From Muricea muricata (Eukaryota > Cnidaria > Anthozoa > Malacalcyonacea > Plexauridae), in assembly GCA_963855995.1 (NCBI GenBank), contig OY979717.1:23772746-23836745 (forward strand): DNA of 64,000 bases, in the 5' to 3' direction. This document shows positions 50,061 through 63,800 of the stretch, one piece after another. Below the pieces are notes generated by a model. That model did no database searches. It was not told the DNA's origin and saw only the letters and a program-made list of their open reading frames with translations. A program made the translations under genes and the position numbers. Positions within the stretch are counted from its first letter, which is position 1. Every line of letters starts with the position of its first letter.

Positions 50061-52751
50061 CGAATCACAATAAGGACAACAAGAAGCAAAACTGGTTGGG
50101 AAAATGAGGAAATTTAAGTTTTTGAGGGATGATTGTGCATGAATCTAACCTGGACATTGTGCTACGTTTTGCTTTTGGTAAAGGCTGGTTCGATTGCATT
50201 GAACTGAAGTGAGTTGGACAGTTGCAGTGAATGTTTGCATATATTGGCAAGTCGACTGCTTGTCAAGCTACGGTATACAGACGGAAATGTGTTCTTTACA
50301 AGGTTTCAGTGTCGGGAAGTCATGACAAGAAACTATGAAAACAAATTTCGTGCTATAAAATGCATTGAAGACATAAAACCAAATTGAAATTACATGTATG
50401 AATTTGCAAACAATATTTTTTCATAATTGCCTTAAAGGCCATTCAGGCAATAAGGCACAAAGATTTTACAAAATAGATGTGTACAGCAAGGCATTCTCGA
50501 TATGTAGTTTTCAACAGTTTGGTCATCCAACAACTGCATGATGCAGTGATGATTTGTTAATTAGGCTATTAAAATTGTGGTGCAAATTACACAAGCCAAA
50601 GATGAAATTTCTATCAAATTATGTAAAGCAAAAGTGTTGTAGGGAACGTAAACCTGAGTGAGTGGGATTTCAACCTCACTCGCTTAATTTCTGGGTTGGG
50701 GACCAAGCTACTATGTAATTCTGGTTCTCAGCATTTGTCATGTATTCTAAGCTTTCAAAAATTACCCTATCCACCTCAACCATTGTCAGCAGGAACAAGT
50801 GTATGTAGAAAATTTGATTATAGTTTATTAATGAAAGTATTTACACAATGGCTATAATTTTTGTAAATTTAAAATTACTGAATATATTTTTTTTATTTTC
50901 ATATTTTGTTTGGGGCTTTTGATGGTACTATGGTCTTTCCTTGACAATTAAAGTTAACTGTCTACAGGTATAATGAATTTACTATGCGTAAGAACATAGT
51001 GGGATCAGGTGTGGTATACCTATTATGATGCCAATTTTACTTGTCAAGGGGAGTTTGGTGCTCAATGGTTAGACTAGGTAAATAAAAGTTGGACCTGAAC
51101 TAATGCAATATATTAATAACACATGTATACAGAAGTCTAATTAACCCACTGACATGCAAGACTCTCATCTTTCTGTGCCAACTCAACTTGTTTTGTATAA
51201 TGAACCTAAAATAAAAAGGTAGGCATTACTACACCATTAACTGAAAATATGCTTGGGTGAAGACTACACAAAGCTTGCCCTAAAGTCTGAGTAGCTTATA
51301 TGGGCAGCTGGAGATAATCTGAAGAACACAAGCACAATTTTAGTTTGGTCTGATCATGAGTATTTATAGCATATATTTGACATGCTAATATGTAAAAATA
51401 CCCTATCAATATATCCATCCTGTTTGATGTTTGATTAATTCAACTCAGTGGTTGACGAAGACAAGACAGATATACCAATAGCCATATCAATGTTCCTGAT
51501 CAGCAATTAAAATTGTTTCTATTGAACGTGTCAACAATGTCTGCACTACTAATGCCAAACTCTATTATATATTTGGGATGTAGTTTACAGTCACAATTCC
51601 TCTTACAAAATTTGCAGTTACAATTCCTCTTGAATATTAGTTGGTAAGGTGACACCTATTAATAGCAATGTAATGCAAGATTTCCTTATAATAGTGACAT
51701 AAGAAACATCAACATTTGATGGTGCAAGCATAGCTGAAGTCAAATATACTTTATACCATCTCATTAGGCATTAGGGCAGCCTTGAATGCTAGATGGTTAG
51801 AAAACGTTTTTTAGCAGAGTAGCCCAATCAGCGCAAAGGCTAGTATCCTTATAGTCGGGTAGCTTAACCCAAAATTTAGAAGCGATCGTGACAAGAGTGA
51901 TACAAGCATAAAATTTAGCACACCAGTTGCTTACACCCTACCTAATGATATTGGACGGGGTGCCCAAGTCAATCTGCTCAGGTACCCGGTTTAGGGGATT
52001 TCAACTTTAAGCGAAATCACGATTTGGGCTACTGTGGTACTATGCTTAGCACAGTTATTTTATCACAATTAGAAAGAAAATTCGAATTCTTAATCTCTTT
52101 TTTGTCGACTTTATATAAATTTTCATTATACAATGGATTGCATATTGAAAAAAACACATCACAAAAGCATGATTTCAGTACTCGAACCCAGTCTTCACTC
52201 GGTCAAAATTGAGAAATCTCTCATTCCACAGTTAATAGAATTTATACATGGTTGGAGACTCATTTACTGCATGATACAGCTCATTGTCCATGTGATCCTC
52301 GCTTATGCAATAATATGGTTCCTATATTGGCACGTGTGTATTGTATCTTCGCGTAAATAACCATGTGCAAGCTCAACCCTTCATCCGTGACTGGAACAAT
52401 TGGATTATCACAGTTGGTAATTATGGAAAATACAATGGACACTGCCGAATAAGGACCCATATTTTGGCATAAACCTACCCAACATGAGATAATGAGCTAT
52501 ACTGCGCTTTCGATTGGTCTCCAAACCATGTATATATTTTATTAACAGTGTGCTCGTACAAGGCTAAATACAAGCACATTTATCACGTTCCTTATAATGA
52601 TAACAAATACCAACATCATGCACAATGCAGCGCATGCTTACAACCCAGAAACCCAAAATTGTCTTCTTGATCGTTGATTATAAAATTAAAAACGGAATTT
52701 TTCAACTTTGGATATTCCATGCAAGCTACACCACAATGAAGAAGTCTACAC
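50061..52751. other. No recognisable gene
   Basis: AT-rich DNA with short frames only. A small inverse pair (CCTGAGTGAGTGGGATTTCA / ACCTCACTCGCTT) lies at about 50,652-50,686. Confidence 0.5.
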
Positions 52752-55700
52752 CTGGAGGTCACCTTCCACCGGCGGAAGTTCTAACTGTGGGCAAAGAATT
52801 TCTCCCTGTGGAAAAGAATTTACTGAATACTCTATGGGGAATGTTTCTACCTCAGTTACTGCTACCATAGGACTATCATCGTTGGACCTGATTGGAGTTC
52901 TGCCGCTAGAGTTTTGGGAATGTTGTTCAAACATGTCCAATACAGTCCATCTGGGACGTATCGTGCATCACGACCCGACAAACTGTAAAGGAGCGTAAAT
53001 TACTTTACTATTCGTATCTATTAGCCAGCACTATGGTCGCGTAAAGCCCTGCTTATAATCGACAAGATATACCGGCCAATCCGTACGGATCGTGAGCCAC
53101 AATTTACGATATCACAAATCGTAAGGCGAACGTTTCTGTTTCATATAATATTCATTCAAAATAGTGATAATAATAGTATGTTTAATAAACCGTTTTGCAG
53201 AAAGACTCTCTGAATTGAACTATCTAATTATAAAGTAAATCATGAATTGTATGTATACACCAAATAAATATACATGAACTAACATTTCAAGCACTTCAAA
53301 ATAATTTGCAATGCCCGTTTCTGGTGGTTTTATTAAATTGAATCCGACAAATGTATAGCAACATTCTACCAGGCAGGGGCGGCATTGAACATGTGAACAA
53401 TAAAAAGTCACCAAGTCACACTGGTCTCTCTCTAAGCACAACCCAGGCCGCGAAATAAATGGGCAATGCGTTTCATTTTTTGATACAGAAGGATTACCCC
53501 AGTGAACTCTAAATTACTGGAATGATAACTTGGCCGCCATCTTTGAAGCCAAATTGGTTATCATAGGTTATCAAGTTCAGTCCTTTTCTATTGTTTCTCT
53601 CGGCACGGTTGACACCATTCTTCTGGGAATGTACCGACATTTGATGTTTTTATTTTGATTTAAGAGGTAATTTTATGGTTTATGAACTTATAACCTTGTT
53701 TGCGATACAGTCTTTTTTAAAAATAGCAAATACCTCGGGAAAATAGTACTAAGACTGTTTACGACATTTGTAGTTGTTGTCGCCATCTTGGCTTCACCCA
53801 AACGTAGGGTTTTTATCTGGAGTTATCGTTCCAGTATTTATGGAGTTCGATGGATTACCCTTTTGAGGTTGCATCACTTGGAGCTTGAGTCCCGCAAGGT
53901 GATAGGTTCGTATTGCTCACTGGTAGGATAGGAGCATTTGCTTGTAAATTAACAGAATTTTCAGGCAGTGAATCTGCATTACTTGCAGGCGGGTCAGGGA
54001 TATTAGGGACCTTACGATTTACAGAACGACAACGTGACGGCAACGTCCTAAGACAAACAGTCAATTGAAAAGAAGTGAATAATTATAGTTGTGAACAATG
54101 CATTGAATATTTGAAAAGCGGGTCTCGTATTGTTGACGACGGCAAATCAAATATTTTCACGTATTGTATTAACGCAGGCGTATTGAATTTAGCCGGTGGA
54201 GTTTTAAATTCGATCTAGTTAAAAACTCTTCTCAAACATGTAGCTCATATCTTCAACCAAAGTGTTGTTAACATGTGTTAACTCAACTTATGCGATTGAT
54301 GATAAACAACTTCTATGCTTTGCTAAGCTATATCATAAAGTGTTTTCTCGCCGTTGCCGTCTCCTTGCCGTCCTATAAATCGTAAGGTCCCTATTAAACC
54401 CCGTTTACACGGTACCGGATCCGCATGGTCACGGAGTGTGGTTCTTAGACTTGCGATAGTACTGCAGAATTCAACAACAAGTAGTCATAGCAAACGTGGT
54501 GAGAGTAAATATGACCGCAAACCACCCGAACGCGATGTCGTGACCAAGAGAATCCAGTGCCGTGTAAACGGGGTATTATTAATCACATAAGAGAAATTTC
54601 TGGCGGGATACAAAACGACTTACAGTTTTCATATGGCTGATTTGATCCTTTTACCTGATCAGAGGAGGATGATTCATAAGGTTTTCTTGTTGAATGAACG
54701 ATAGAATTGTCCTTAAATATATTTATAGACTGGTTATTCAATTGAAGATTATCATTAAACAATAGCTCTTCCAAGAACAAAAACTTCGACTCGAATACTA
54801 CCAATTCTTGTTGAAGTGAATTAATTGCCACACCTTGAATTTTAATGATGTTATCAAGGGATTTGTGTGTAGACCTCGACGAATTGAGAGTCAGATTGTA
54901 GAGAATCATACTTATCACATGTGAACGAACAAGACTGCCACTTCAGGATCTCCAGGTCCAGTTTAATTCCTTCTATTTCTGCGATAATTTCACCTCTCAC
55001 ACATGGACACGCACATATAAAGCGAGCCAATAACGGCCGAGAGCTAGTGTATTACTGACGAGTTAAACGAACTGGTTTAACCAGTTTGTTTAACTCGTCA
55101 GTAATACACTAGTTCTCGGTCTGGCTCTTTCCACCAACAAACGAAGTTGAAATCGACTCTGGGTCACGCGCTGGAAGACCCAAATCATCGGATGATGGTT
55201 CACACTCAGCAAACCATGCAATGTTTTCGTTTAACTGTTTGTTAGCAATCGATACAAGTTTTGATTTCGCTGATCCAATATTCGTAGCATCACCCTGAAA
55301 CAATATCGTATTCTTCTTTCTGCAATACCAAACTAAACCGAACTGTTGCTCATCCGGTTTGACTGATTTAAGTGTAAATTTTTTGGCATTGTCCCCAGGT
55401 GACAATCGCTATTTACCGTTCAAGCAAACCGAAGATTCTGTAAACAGTTTTAGGTCATCTATATAAAGAGCACAAGCACTTCCTTTTTTCCTCACCAGCG
55501 ACTAAATACTCTACGAAGTACTTATAATGACTCTTTCAGGACGAAAAGAACCCCTCGACAAAGATCTCAATCCCTTTTAGCTGCACAGACAGAACTCGCT
55601 ATAACGCCAGTCTATAAATCGCTGTCTAAATCTTTAAAATAATGTCTCAAGATAACCAAAACATCTCAGGTATTTAATGATCAAAAATTATTCCTCGTGC

Positions 55701-56259
55701 TAAAATTTCAAGACAGCTACAAAAACTGGCACAATAATAGGGTTAATATAGATAATATTTATGTACCAAATATTCCTGGTTCTTTAGAATTTTGTCTTAA
55801 CAGAGCCATGGCATCACAGATATTTAGATTAACCGTATTTTCTTCGTTCTCATTTCAGACGTACTGCTGAAGACAGGCGCATTAACATGGCCACATACAA
55901 GTAGTATATCTATCACAGATCTGATAGTTTATAGACTTTATTGTTATACATGTACAGTTAGTATAGTTCCCCTTTTGTAGCTTTGTTTGGTGTTTGTCAA
56001 CTAGATTACAGTTCTTAAGCATATAAGTAGCCACCGATAGTCTGCACTAGTATTGCGAGCAGTTAGTCAGAGAGGAGTAGTGTAAAGAGAAATGTAATTT
56101 CCCCACAGGGTTACTTACCTGAAGAGGACTGGATATATTTCTCCGAATTCCTTCCAAGTGAACATAAGAAACGGCATCGCTCGCGTCACCCCCTGCACTA
56201 GTACTGCTCGTATTAGTATCGAACGAGTTCAGCGGAGAACATCTCTCCATGGAGAACAT
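52752..56259 (-). CDS. Unrecognised multi-exon gene, possibly broken
   Basis: Minus-strand exon candidates: 56,259-56,119 (Met start, 47 codons, donor CAG|GTAAGT); 55,408 to about 55,121 (acceptor AAATAG, phase 0, containing FGLVWYCRKKNTILFQGD); about 54,990-54,650 (coiled-coil-like, SLDNIIKIQGVAINSLQQEL, with an apparent frameshift near 54,945 and donor CAG|GTAAAA); about 54,003-53,855 (Pro/Ser/Asn-rich, ends in a stop); and 52,950-52,752 (acceptor CCCAG, donor CCAG|GTGTAG). The first two join in frame. A palindrome at the end of exon 2 supplies a stop, and MITEs lie between later exons. The exon set may belong to one damaged gene or more than one. No function assigned. Confidence 0.35.
54006..54391. 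mobile_element. MITE with GGGACCTTACGATTTA ends
   Basis: The ends GGGACCTTACGATTTA and the complement of TAAATCGTAAGGTCCC are flanked on both sides by TATTA (54,001-54,005 and 54,392-54,396). This gives a 2-bp TA or 5-bp TATTA duplication. 386 bp, non-coding. Confidence 0.8.
54398..54574. mobile_element. MITE with ACCCCGTTTACACGG ends
   Basis: 177 bp with an inverse terminal match ACCCCGTTTACACGG / CCGTGTAAACGGGGT. It directly abuts the previous MITE, in AT-rich flanks. Confidence 0.8.
55036..55120. repeat. Near-perfect palindrome at an exon edge
   Basis: The arms contain CTAGTGTATTACTGACGAGT and its complement, with almost no loop and a GAACTGG/CCAGTTT centre. It overlaps the end of the open frame at 55,408-55,109 and provides that frame's stop codon. 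Confidence 0.85.
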
Positions 56260-56419
56260 GGGAGGTTAAAGTGTAAAATTGTGATAGTTAAATATGATTA
56301 ATGGAAACGTTAGCCAATAAGAACAATGTATTTTGTAGCTAAGCACTTCCAAACAGTAGCTAAAAAGAACTAGGAGTTTTATACTGCTGTACCAGGTAAG
56401 TAACCCTCCGGGGAAAATT
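56095..56419. repeat. Inverted repeat flanking a first exon
   Basis: TTCCCCACAGGGTTACTTACCTG (56,098-56,120, minus-strand donor of exon 1) is matched in inverse by CAGGTAAGTAACCCTCCGGG at 56,393. The pair brackets the 141-bp exon and its upstream region. Confidence 0.7.
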
Positions 56420-58890
56420 AGATCTGTTTAAATTGTTAAAATTGGGCATGATAACCACGCTTGATAGAAATACTCGTACCAATCCCTGTTAGTGCGCGCG
56501 TGCTAATGACAATGATCGTGGAAAAACATGCACAATACGGGCTTTACATTGAATAAAAAACAATTATTAAATAAAAGGTTTATTGATGTTGTTATGAAAA
56601 ATACAAAGTTATAAGAAAAATTCACATTTGCTTTCTGATCCGAAGTTTTTTCACCTCAATACAAATTCAATTATTAAGAAAGGAAAATGTCAAGAATTAA
56701 ATTTTGAATTCTGTGTGCTGAATTAAAATGCATCAACTGTATTTGTAAGTCCTTTAGCCTTTTTCAGATGGATGTTTACATTTCTTTTCCGCAAAAATCA
56801 TGCTTTAAATTCCGGACTTCAACAAGCATGTTCTACTTCATGTAATAAAAATTCAGAAAGAAATAACGTGCGAATATTAAAGTAAAGTCCATCACAAAAC
56901 ACATCGAAAGAAAGCTGAAACTACAGAATCTACACATATTTCAAAATCGTGTTTTACTGGTATAGAGAGTGTCAAACATTATTTTAAAGCCAAAAAACGC
57001 TGATCAACGAACTGCCCTTTATCAGCGAAAATTCCGGGTTCGACTTCCAGGAAAATCGTTATCTCGTACGTAAAATGATACTAGCTGTAACAAGATCCCA
57101 GAAAAAAATTAAGCTTACGTTCAAAAATTAGTTGGATGCAAACGTTTAAATATATGTTCGACAGAAACGTTAAGTTATGTTGTGGGGATGAAGAGTAATA
57201 CACAGCTGTTTGTTCAGCATACAAACCTGACAAAATCATATGCGCTCAGGAATTGAATAGATGGTCGTTGGAGGTGTGTGTGAATGTTCATATGAATAAA
57301 TAGTAAGTCTCGCAGAGTAATAGAAATTTGGCAATATCTGAAAAGTACGAGCATTATTTCTCTCGTGTTCTTTCGTGTAGACGTATCTAGCTGACATTTG
57401 GAATCTGTATGGATGAGTATATCCGAAAGCCGTACTCGTGAAATTTAAAGGAAGGTTTCCAGAGGCTCATTTATAAAGTGGAAACAATTTCTTTAGGCAT
57501 CTTATCTGGATGAATAACACCACTGGTTTTGAGCCTTATTTCGTTTTAGAAAAGCCAAAATTGACCGGTGCACGCATAGTTCTCGTTCGCTAAAACAACT
57601 ATGAAAGTTTCTGATAAAGTGAAGTTATAGGGGGACTACAATATATTATGTGAAAAAATCTATACTATATCTTTTGATGTATGTAAGAAGGTCATATCAA
57701 ATATATGAGCAATTGGTCGAATGTCGAAGTATCTGTCAGTGTTTCCCAGGTATTATATATTTGAGCTGTAAAACAGCTTTGTGCTCAACAAGTGCATGGA
57801 TGAAAATTCACGTCATAAAAATACGCTAATTCTTCTTAATTAAATACGCTCAGATAAAATACGCTAATTGTCGTCCACTGCTAATTAGTCCGTTTTAAAT
57901 GGAACGGCAAGTTGCCGGGATATTCATGTTGCAGTTATCTTTCATATGTCAATACGTCACTGTACAATGTTGATGGCATATGTCAATTACTTTATATAGG
58001 ATCAATACTTGAAAACAAACATACATATACCTGCCAGTTATGCCAACTGATCTGTATAGTGATTGCAGTATTTTAACATAAACTACCAAAAAGCATGTGC
58101 ATGAGATGGGTATGTACAACGTCCGATTAATCATTTGCCTATTTCTTTTACATATTGGTAAGCTCATTTTTTTTTATCTAATACTATCACGCTCAACTCA
58201 ATCAATAACTCGGGCTACATGCAAACTCTCATGCAGACGGAACGAAATATTGTTAAAATTAGGGAGTTCGAGTTGTCTGGAGTTGATTACTATAAAATGT
58301 AGTTGAAGGGAAATTAGAATTGATTTCTCTGCGGTTAACGAGGAGTTTAAGTTAAGGGAGTGCATGTTGAGGAAATTACCGTCTGTATACAGGAAATTAA
58401 TGGTCAACGGTTAAGGTTTGAATATGAAAAGGATAGCTTATATTGACACGGTCAGCGTAGATTCGCTTTCGTTAAGAGCAATGTATATGAAACAGTTAAT
58501 TAAAAGAACAAAGTAGCTGTAAATGCATTCGACCCGAACTATATAAAGTATTTAGGGTCCGGTAGTTAGAAGATCGGATGGCGCCATCAAGCTACTAAAT
58601 TAAAACCGTTGTATTGTCAAAATCCCATCGCGGATACTGACCTGATAATTGACCATAAACAAGCTTCAACTTGAAATTATTAAAATATAATCCGGGTTGT
58701 TTCAGCTATCTTAAAAAACCCCTATAATTATATAGGGTGGATTATCGTTATCCGATCTTAGACCAAGCAATCCCAGCTTTATACAACATTATTTTAAAGA
58801 TATAATGTCTCGAACTAACGTTGTCTGTGTCAGTATAGGGGAGTCATTAGTACGCAAAAACATAGTCTGGGCGTTTGAAGCGAAGACTCT
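56420..58890. other. No recognisable gene
   Basis: AT-rich sequence. A GGGTTCGACTTCC stretch at about 57,037 resembles a tRNA B box but has no cloverleaf. Nothing else recognised. Confidence 0.5.
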
Positions 58891-58965
58891 CCGTCGACGT
58901 CACCACTATTATGTTCAATTCCCCACGAAGGGCCTTCGTTCGAAATGTCGAATTCTGCTTATATT
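58891..58965 (+). repeat. Possible Penelope-like terminal relic
   Basis: CGAAGGGCCTTCGTTCGAAATGTCGAA at about 58,924-58,950, broken here as CGAAGGGCCTTCG then TTCGAAATGTCG, resembles the stem-GAAACGTC block at the other Penelope-like ends, but the CTGATGA part is not preserved. Confidence 0.3.
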
Positions 58966-59511
58966 ATTTCAGGTGGTTCCTATATGTTTTTGTGCTGTGC
59001 ATTACTTAAAAATAACTCTGTCAGGTATTCTCAAAACATCGAATGTGTCAATGGATATTGACAGAAAACCTTTCAAAAAGAGTAAATAGTTCGAAATAGT
59101 CTAGTTAATTGTTCATTATATAAAGTGTAGTCTGATCGCCACGGGAAAAGCTTTAAGTGTGATTAGTAGAATCATATTAGTATACTATTCCAATTGATGC
59201 TGTTATTTGATTGGTTACTCTACTCGCTATCTATTCCTCGATATATAGCGAGTAGCGAAACAATCATCTTCCTATAAAGATTTCTTTCAAAAAAATTGCT
59301 TAAAAATTAAATTTTTTGTTGAATTCGAGCTTCGCCCTCATCAACTGTCACCGCATAGAAATCTCGAGCTCGTAATCTAATTGTTAATTAAAGTATTTAA
59401 TATGCGAGCAATACGAGCAGGAGTGCTTTATCAGATATAATAATATAAAAGGAATGGCATCTGGACTGTGATTAGTCAATTTCAACGCAGTTAATCTCGA
59501 AAAGGAGTGCA

Positions 59512-59592
59512 AACATCTGTAACAACGATGCAAAAATCTGTAACAACGGTGCAAAAATCTGTAACAACGGTGCAAAAATCTGTAACAACAGA
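59512..59592 (+). repeat. 21-bp tandem repeat, about four copies
   Basis: The unit GTGCAAAAATCTGTAACAAC plus one base is repeated with little divergence. Confidence 0.93.
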
Positions 59593-59683
59593 AGAGCCAA
59601 TCAAAATTTGACGTAGGAAAACGGGAGTGCAAATTTGGCTGGGCTTTTAAAGGATCTCTATTTATTTAAATAAACTCACACAA

Positions 59684-59757
59684 GTGAGTTTTTCAATGAC
59701 GCCAAAATGCATTCACACTGCGGACTCGTGCAATTTTGGCGTCATTGAAAAACTCAC
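59684..59757. repeat. Hairpin-forming inverted repeat
   Basis: Arms 59,684-59,710 and 59,730-59,757 (GAGTTTTTCAATGACGCCAA and its complement) with a 19-bp loop. Confidence 0.88.
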
Positions 59758-59759
59758 AC

Positions 59760-60818
59760 TTGCATGTTATTTCCAAATTGCACTCGAAACCATGCTATTG
59801 CCTATACTAAGTGTTTTATTTCTGATAAAGCACGAATTGCGAGTATGTTAAATAGCTTCAAAAACGATCCATTTTATAGCCATCTTGTCAGTTTGTTTGC
59901 GAAACAATTTTCAAAATAGATGTTGCATAAGCCAAGAAAATGGAGGCAAAAGATTTGTCAAATTTCATGGAGTGCTTTTATCACATTTCAAAAACTCGTT
60001 AATAATTCATGTGCAAAACACAAGGGAAATCATAGCCGTACAGGCGTCTTTATGTGTGATAAAATACACGTGGATTTTTACAAAACTTTTTGCTTCAAAT
60101 TTCAGGGCTTATTTATATATTATATCTGATTGATAAAGCACTCCTGCTCCTATATATTAAATAGTACATAAAGACACTGCGCTACGTGTCCTTTGTGTTT
60201 TTTTCATGAGTTATTGTAATTTGAAATATATATATAATTTTTTAAGTGTAGTTTTAAGTGTGTGCATGAATCTGTAGCTATCTATAAATATGTTTGTAAA
60301 ATTCCTCCTGATCATGCGAGATTTTTAGAAATTTTGAAATCAAAGGTTTTATTTCGCTTGGAAGGGATTTCAATGACTTTATAGTTTATCATGCTTTGAT
60401 ATGATTAAGGTTGTCATCGTGTGTTTGCGAAGTCTTTGTTTGTCAGTCACGATGGGACTAACATGTTTGCCCGCGGAAATTGGACAAGTCCATGCCGACA
60501 ATAAGATATGCGATAAGTATATCAGATTCCGGCGACGATGTCCTTATTGATAATGCACAGAACAAACCTTACAAGGAGTGTGAAAGTGTTCAGCAATCAT
60601 TATACAAATAATGAATGTTTATGAGTGCAATAGTAAGAATATTTTCATGAGATGAAAGATATGGAATGTTCTCATTATTTGTTTTATATAATACCAAAAT
60701 AGGCTATTGCTTTTCAAATAAAAACAATTTATTAAAAGATCACCGTCCGAGAAATGTTTTGACGGATGGGATTTATTGAAAACAGAAAGAGTGCAATAGT
60801 AAAAAACGTATAGTACTT
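59760..60818. other. No recognisable gene
   Basis: AT-rich sequence ending with several GAGTGCAATAG / CTATTGCACTC motifs (60,788-60,860) in both orientations just before the decayed beta-helix gene. Confidence 0.5.
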
Positions 60819-63800
60819 TTGCACTCTGGAGAGTGCAATAGTATTTTCCTATTGCACTCTTGGGAAATAGAACTTTCTATTCGACATCACGTGACCAAAA
60901 TCAACCAATTACACGATCTGAATTTAACAAGGTATTATATAATACCTGCTATTCAAATCAACAAATCGTTATCGTTCATTGGAGTCAACGGGACAGCAGT
61001 TATCAAATGCAGAAGGGGGTCAGAACGTTTCATAATATGGAGTCCGACTTCAAATTCAAGACTAGTTCCTATTTCAAACTTAATTTTAACAACCGCTGAT
61101 ACTTTAATTCGCTGTAAAAATGGGTCTCGATTTGAGCTGGTGCTTCGCCATTGTGTCTTCAAGAGCTATTATGCCGCACTAGGAGCAAAATTAGCAACCT
61201 TTTGCTCGATCAATATACTCAACTGCACATTCTATGGAAGTATCTTCCCAGCAGTTGTTACTAGTTGTCACAATCTCACTGCAAAACTTGTTGGAAGCAC
61301 CTTTCAGTCTAGCTTGGTAAGTCTTCGTACGTTTTCCAACAGTAAAAACGACGTGCGTTGGCAGGTTGCTAAGGTATTTATTTCCCATTGTGGTTTCTAT
61401 GGTCAACAAAAACAAATGCGCTCCGGTCTACTTAAAGTTTCTCCAACCTCCGCTGTTGTAAACATTACTGTCGAGTTGTCTATGTTTAAAAATCATATGG
61501 GGAGTTGTCAGCATTCACAAAAAGCGTCGACTGTCAATATTTATGGCGGGAGAATTGGAAAACGGACCCAAACAATTATAAATTTGAACAAACTTCTTTT
61601 TAAAAACAACTATTGTACAGGAACAATGATCCGTCTCATACCACTATACGTAAGAAAAACAGTTTTTGATGTCAATATCTCCAATTCAATGTTTAAAAAT
61701 ACCACAGCGCCTTTGTATCTTACACTCAACGGTAAGCGACACAATTTAGGAGGTCCTGGACTAGTTTTGAAGAACAACGCATTTTTTAAAACATATAAAG
61801 CTTTTTTGTCTGATATCATTCTTGGAAACGGCAAATACACGATTTCTTCATGCAGGTTCATTGGCAATAGTGGTGGCAATAACCCATATGATGCTGTTGT
61901 ACGTGTGTGGTCTCGAATCAGTGCCGTTGTAATATTTGAAAACTGCTATTTTGAAAATTCGCAACCAAGGTCATCGTCCACTCAAGTATTTGCTGAAAAT
62001 AAGCACAAGCTTTTATTCTATAACAACAACACTTTTAATATTAGTCGGTTAGATAAAGAGCGTAGCATTATCACATTTACAACAAATAAACCCAGTGGCG
62101 GGTCCAGAAATCTTCGATTACGCGGGGACCTAAAAATTCTATGCCCGTATGGATATGAAATAGAATCCAACAAAAACTGTCAAGAAGCTAGGAACGGTAA
62201 ATACATAGAATGCGCTCACTTTTCTGCCCGAGAAACACATACTCAGTGACAAGGGCAGTATTGCATAATAGCGTTACCAATGAAATCCGCTGTCGAAACT
62301 GTGTGGGTGGAGGTAAATGTGTTGAGGGACGGTTGACAGCCAAGCCTAACTTCTGGGGTTACAAAAACAAACCAATCAGTTCGTTTTATTCAATTTCCAC
62401 GCAATTATTGCTGTCAAGAGAATGATTGTGTGTCATATGACACTTGCCATGGCGACAGATTGGGGATAATTTGTGGGCAATGTCCTGATCGCATGTCGGA
62501 ATCTCTGTTCTCGACAGACTGCATACCAAATCACAAATGTGATAGTGCTGTGGTTTTGCCTCTGATGCTTTCTTTGTGCGTATGCTATCTGCTATTTTTC
62601 CTTTATCACGAAGAAATGGTCAGGCTTGTCAAAAAATCGCATTTCTACCACGAGGGGTAGCTCAAAATTCCAATGAACTTTCCTCGCCTTCATGTAAAAG
62701 CAGCGGACTGCTTAAAGTGTTATTTTATTATTATCAAATCGTCCATTTGCTGAGAATTTGGATGGTTCGCATAAAAAGAAAACACTTGTAAGCGAAATAG
62801 AAAATGTCTTTAGCAGCTTGTTTAACTTTATTGTCGTGGGTATCGCTTCTCTCAAATGCCCTATTCCTAACGTTCGTCCTGTCGAAAAGCAAATGCTTTT
62901 GCACTCTATGGGTTTTGTTTTATTAGGCTTACTATGCATTCTTTATATCTTAACATTTATACCGTTTTTGATGAATTATTTGAGAAGATTCAAAGGCCAA
63001 GCGGGTGGACCACATATCACTGTTGTACCTAGAGACCAAACACAAGAATCCAGCTTATCATCACGTTTTACTTCTCGCATTATTTCAGCTTTCACTTATA
63101 TATCGCTGTTAATGTATTCATCTTCAACCCAACTCTGTCTCTCTTTGCTTCATTGTGTACTTATTGGTCAGAGGGAGGTTTTATTCCTGGATGGTAACAT
63201 AGAATGTTATCAATCGTTTCAGTACTTCTTTCTCACTTACATGATTTCCTCCATAATTCCATTTTGTATTGTTCCCGTTCTTGGCTCGGTTAATATGCGC
63301 AATGTTGGCGTGGCACGGTTCTTGTTCCCGTATCTTCTAAAGTTTGGTCTTATTGGAATCAATCAATTCTGTGCTCCTTCTATCTTTCCTTTACCATTTT
63401 GCTGCTTTTGGATGTATTTGTTTCTAAGCGAATGGATCCACAAGAAACGATATGTGTGATTAGAAAGAGATGATTATTTAATAATGGGAACAGAAAACTA
63501 TAACGGAGCAAGAAATTCAGAAACTGTAGAAATTCTTGCTGTTAATGATAACAGGTTATCCATTCTTCAAGTCCTCTTAGGACCTTTCAGAGATCATCAA
63601 TCTCATAAGCTGTTTCGTGGATGCTCAATTCCATGGGAAGGTTTCCTAACTTTCCGTAGACTTTCGATCATTATCATCTATGATAACCGTTTAAAGATGA
63701 TTTTAGTTCTGACCCTGTGTGTGGCAATACTTATTAGCCACATATACGTCAAACATTTTCACAACAGTCGGGATAGATAATCTCTTTAAAACCGCCTCAT

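Noticed and set aside
53855-54064. Independent 69-codon gene
   Set aside because: Its first part lies in the end of the MITE at 54,006-54,391; only the remainder looks like an exon.
57000-57075. tRNA gene suggested by GGGTTCGACTTCC
   Set aside because: No acceptor stem, A box or anticodon arm can be placed around the B-box-like sequence.
59512-59592. CRISPR-like array
   Set aside because: The units are contiguous tandem copies without variable spacers, and the genome is eukaryotic.
59384-59632. Minus-strand CYRFLHR repeat peptide
   Set aside because: It comes from the 21-bp tandem repeat; length divisible by 3 keeps the frame open by chance.
60819-60900. Met at 60,819 as the true start of the beta-helix protein
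   Set aside because: The first 25 or so codons overlap GAGTGCAATAG repeats and give no signal peptide, so the true 5' end appears lost.
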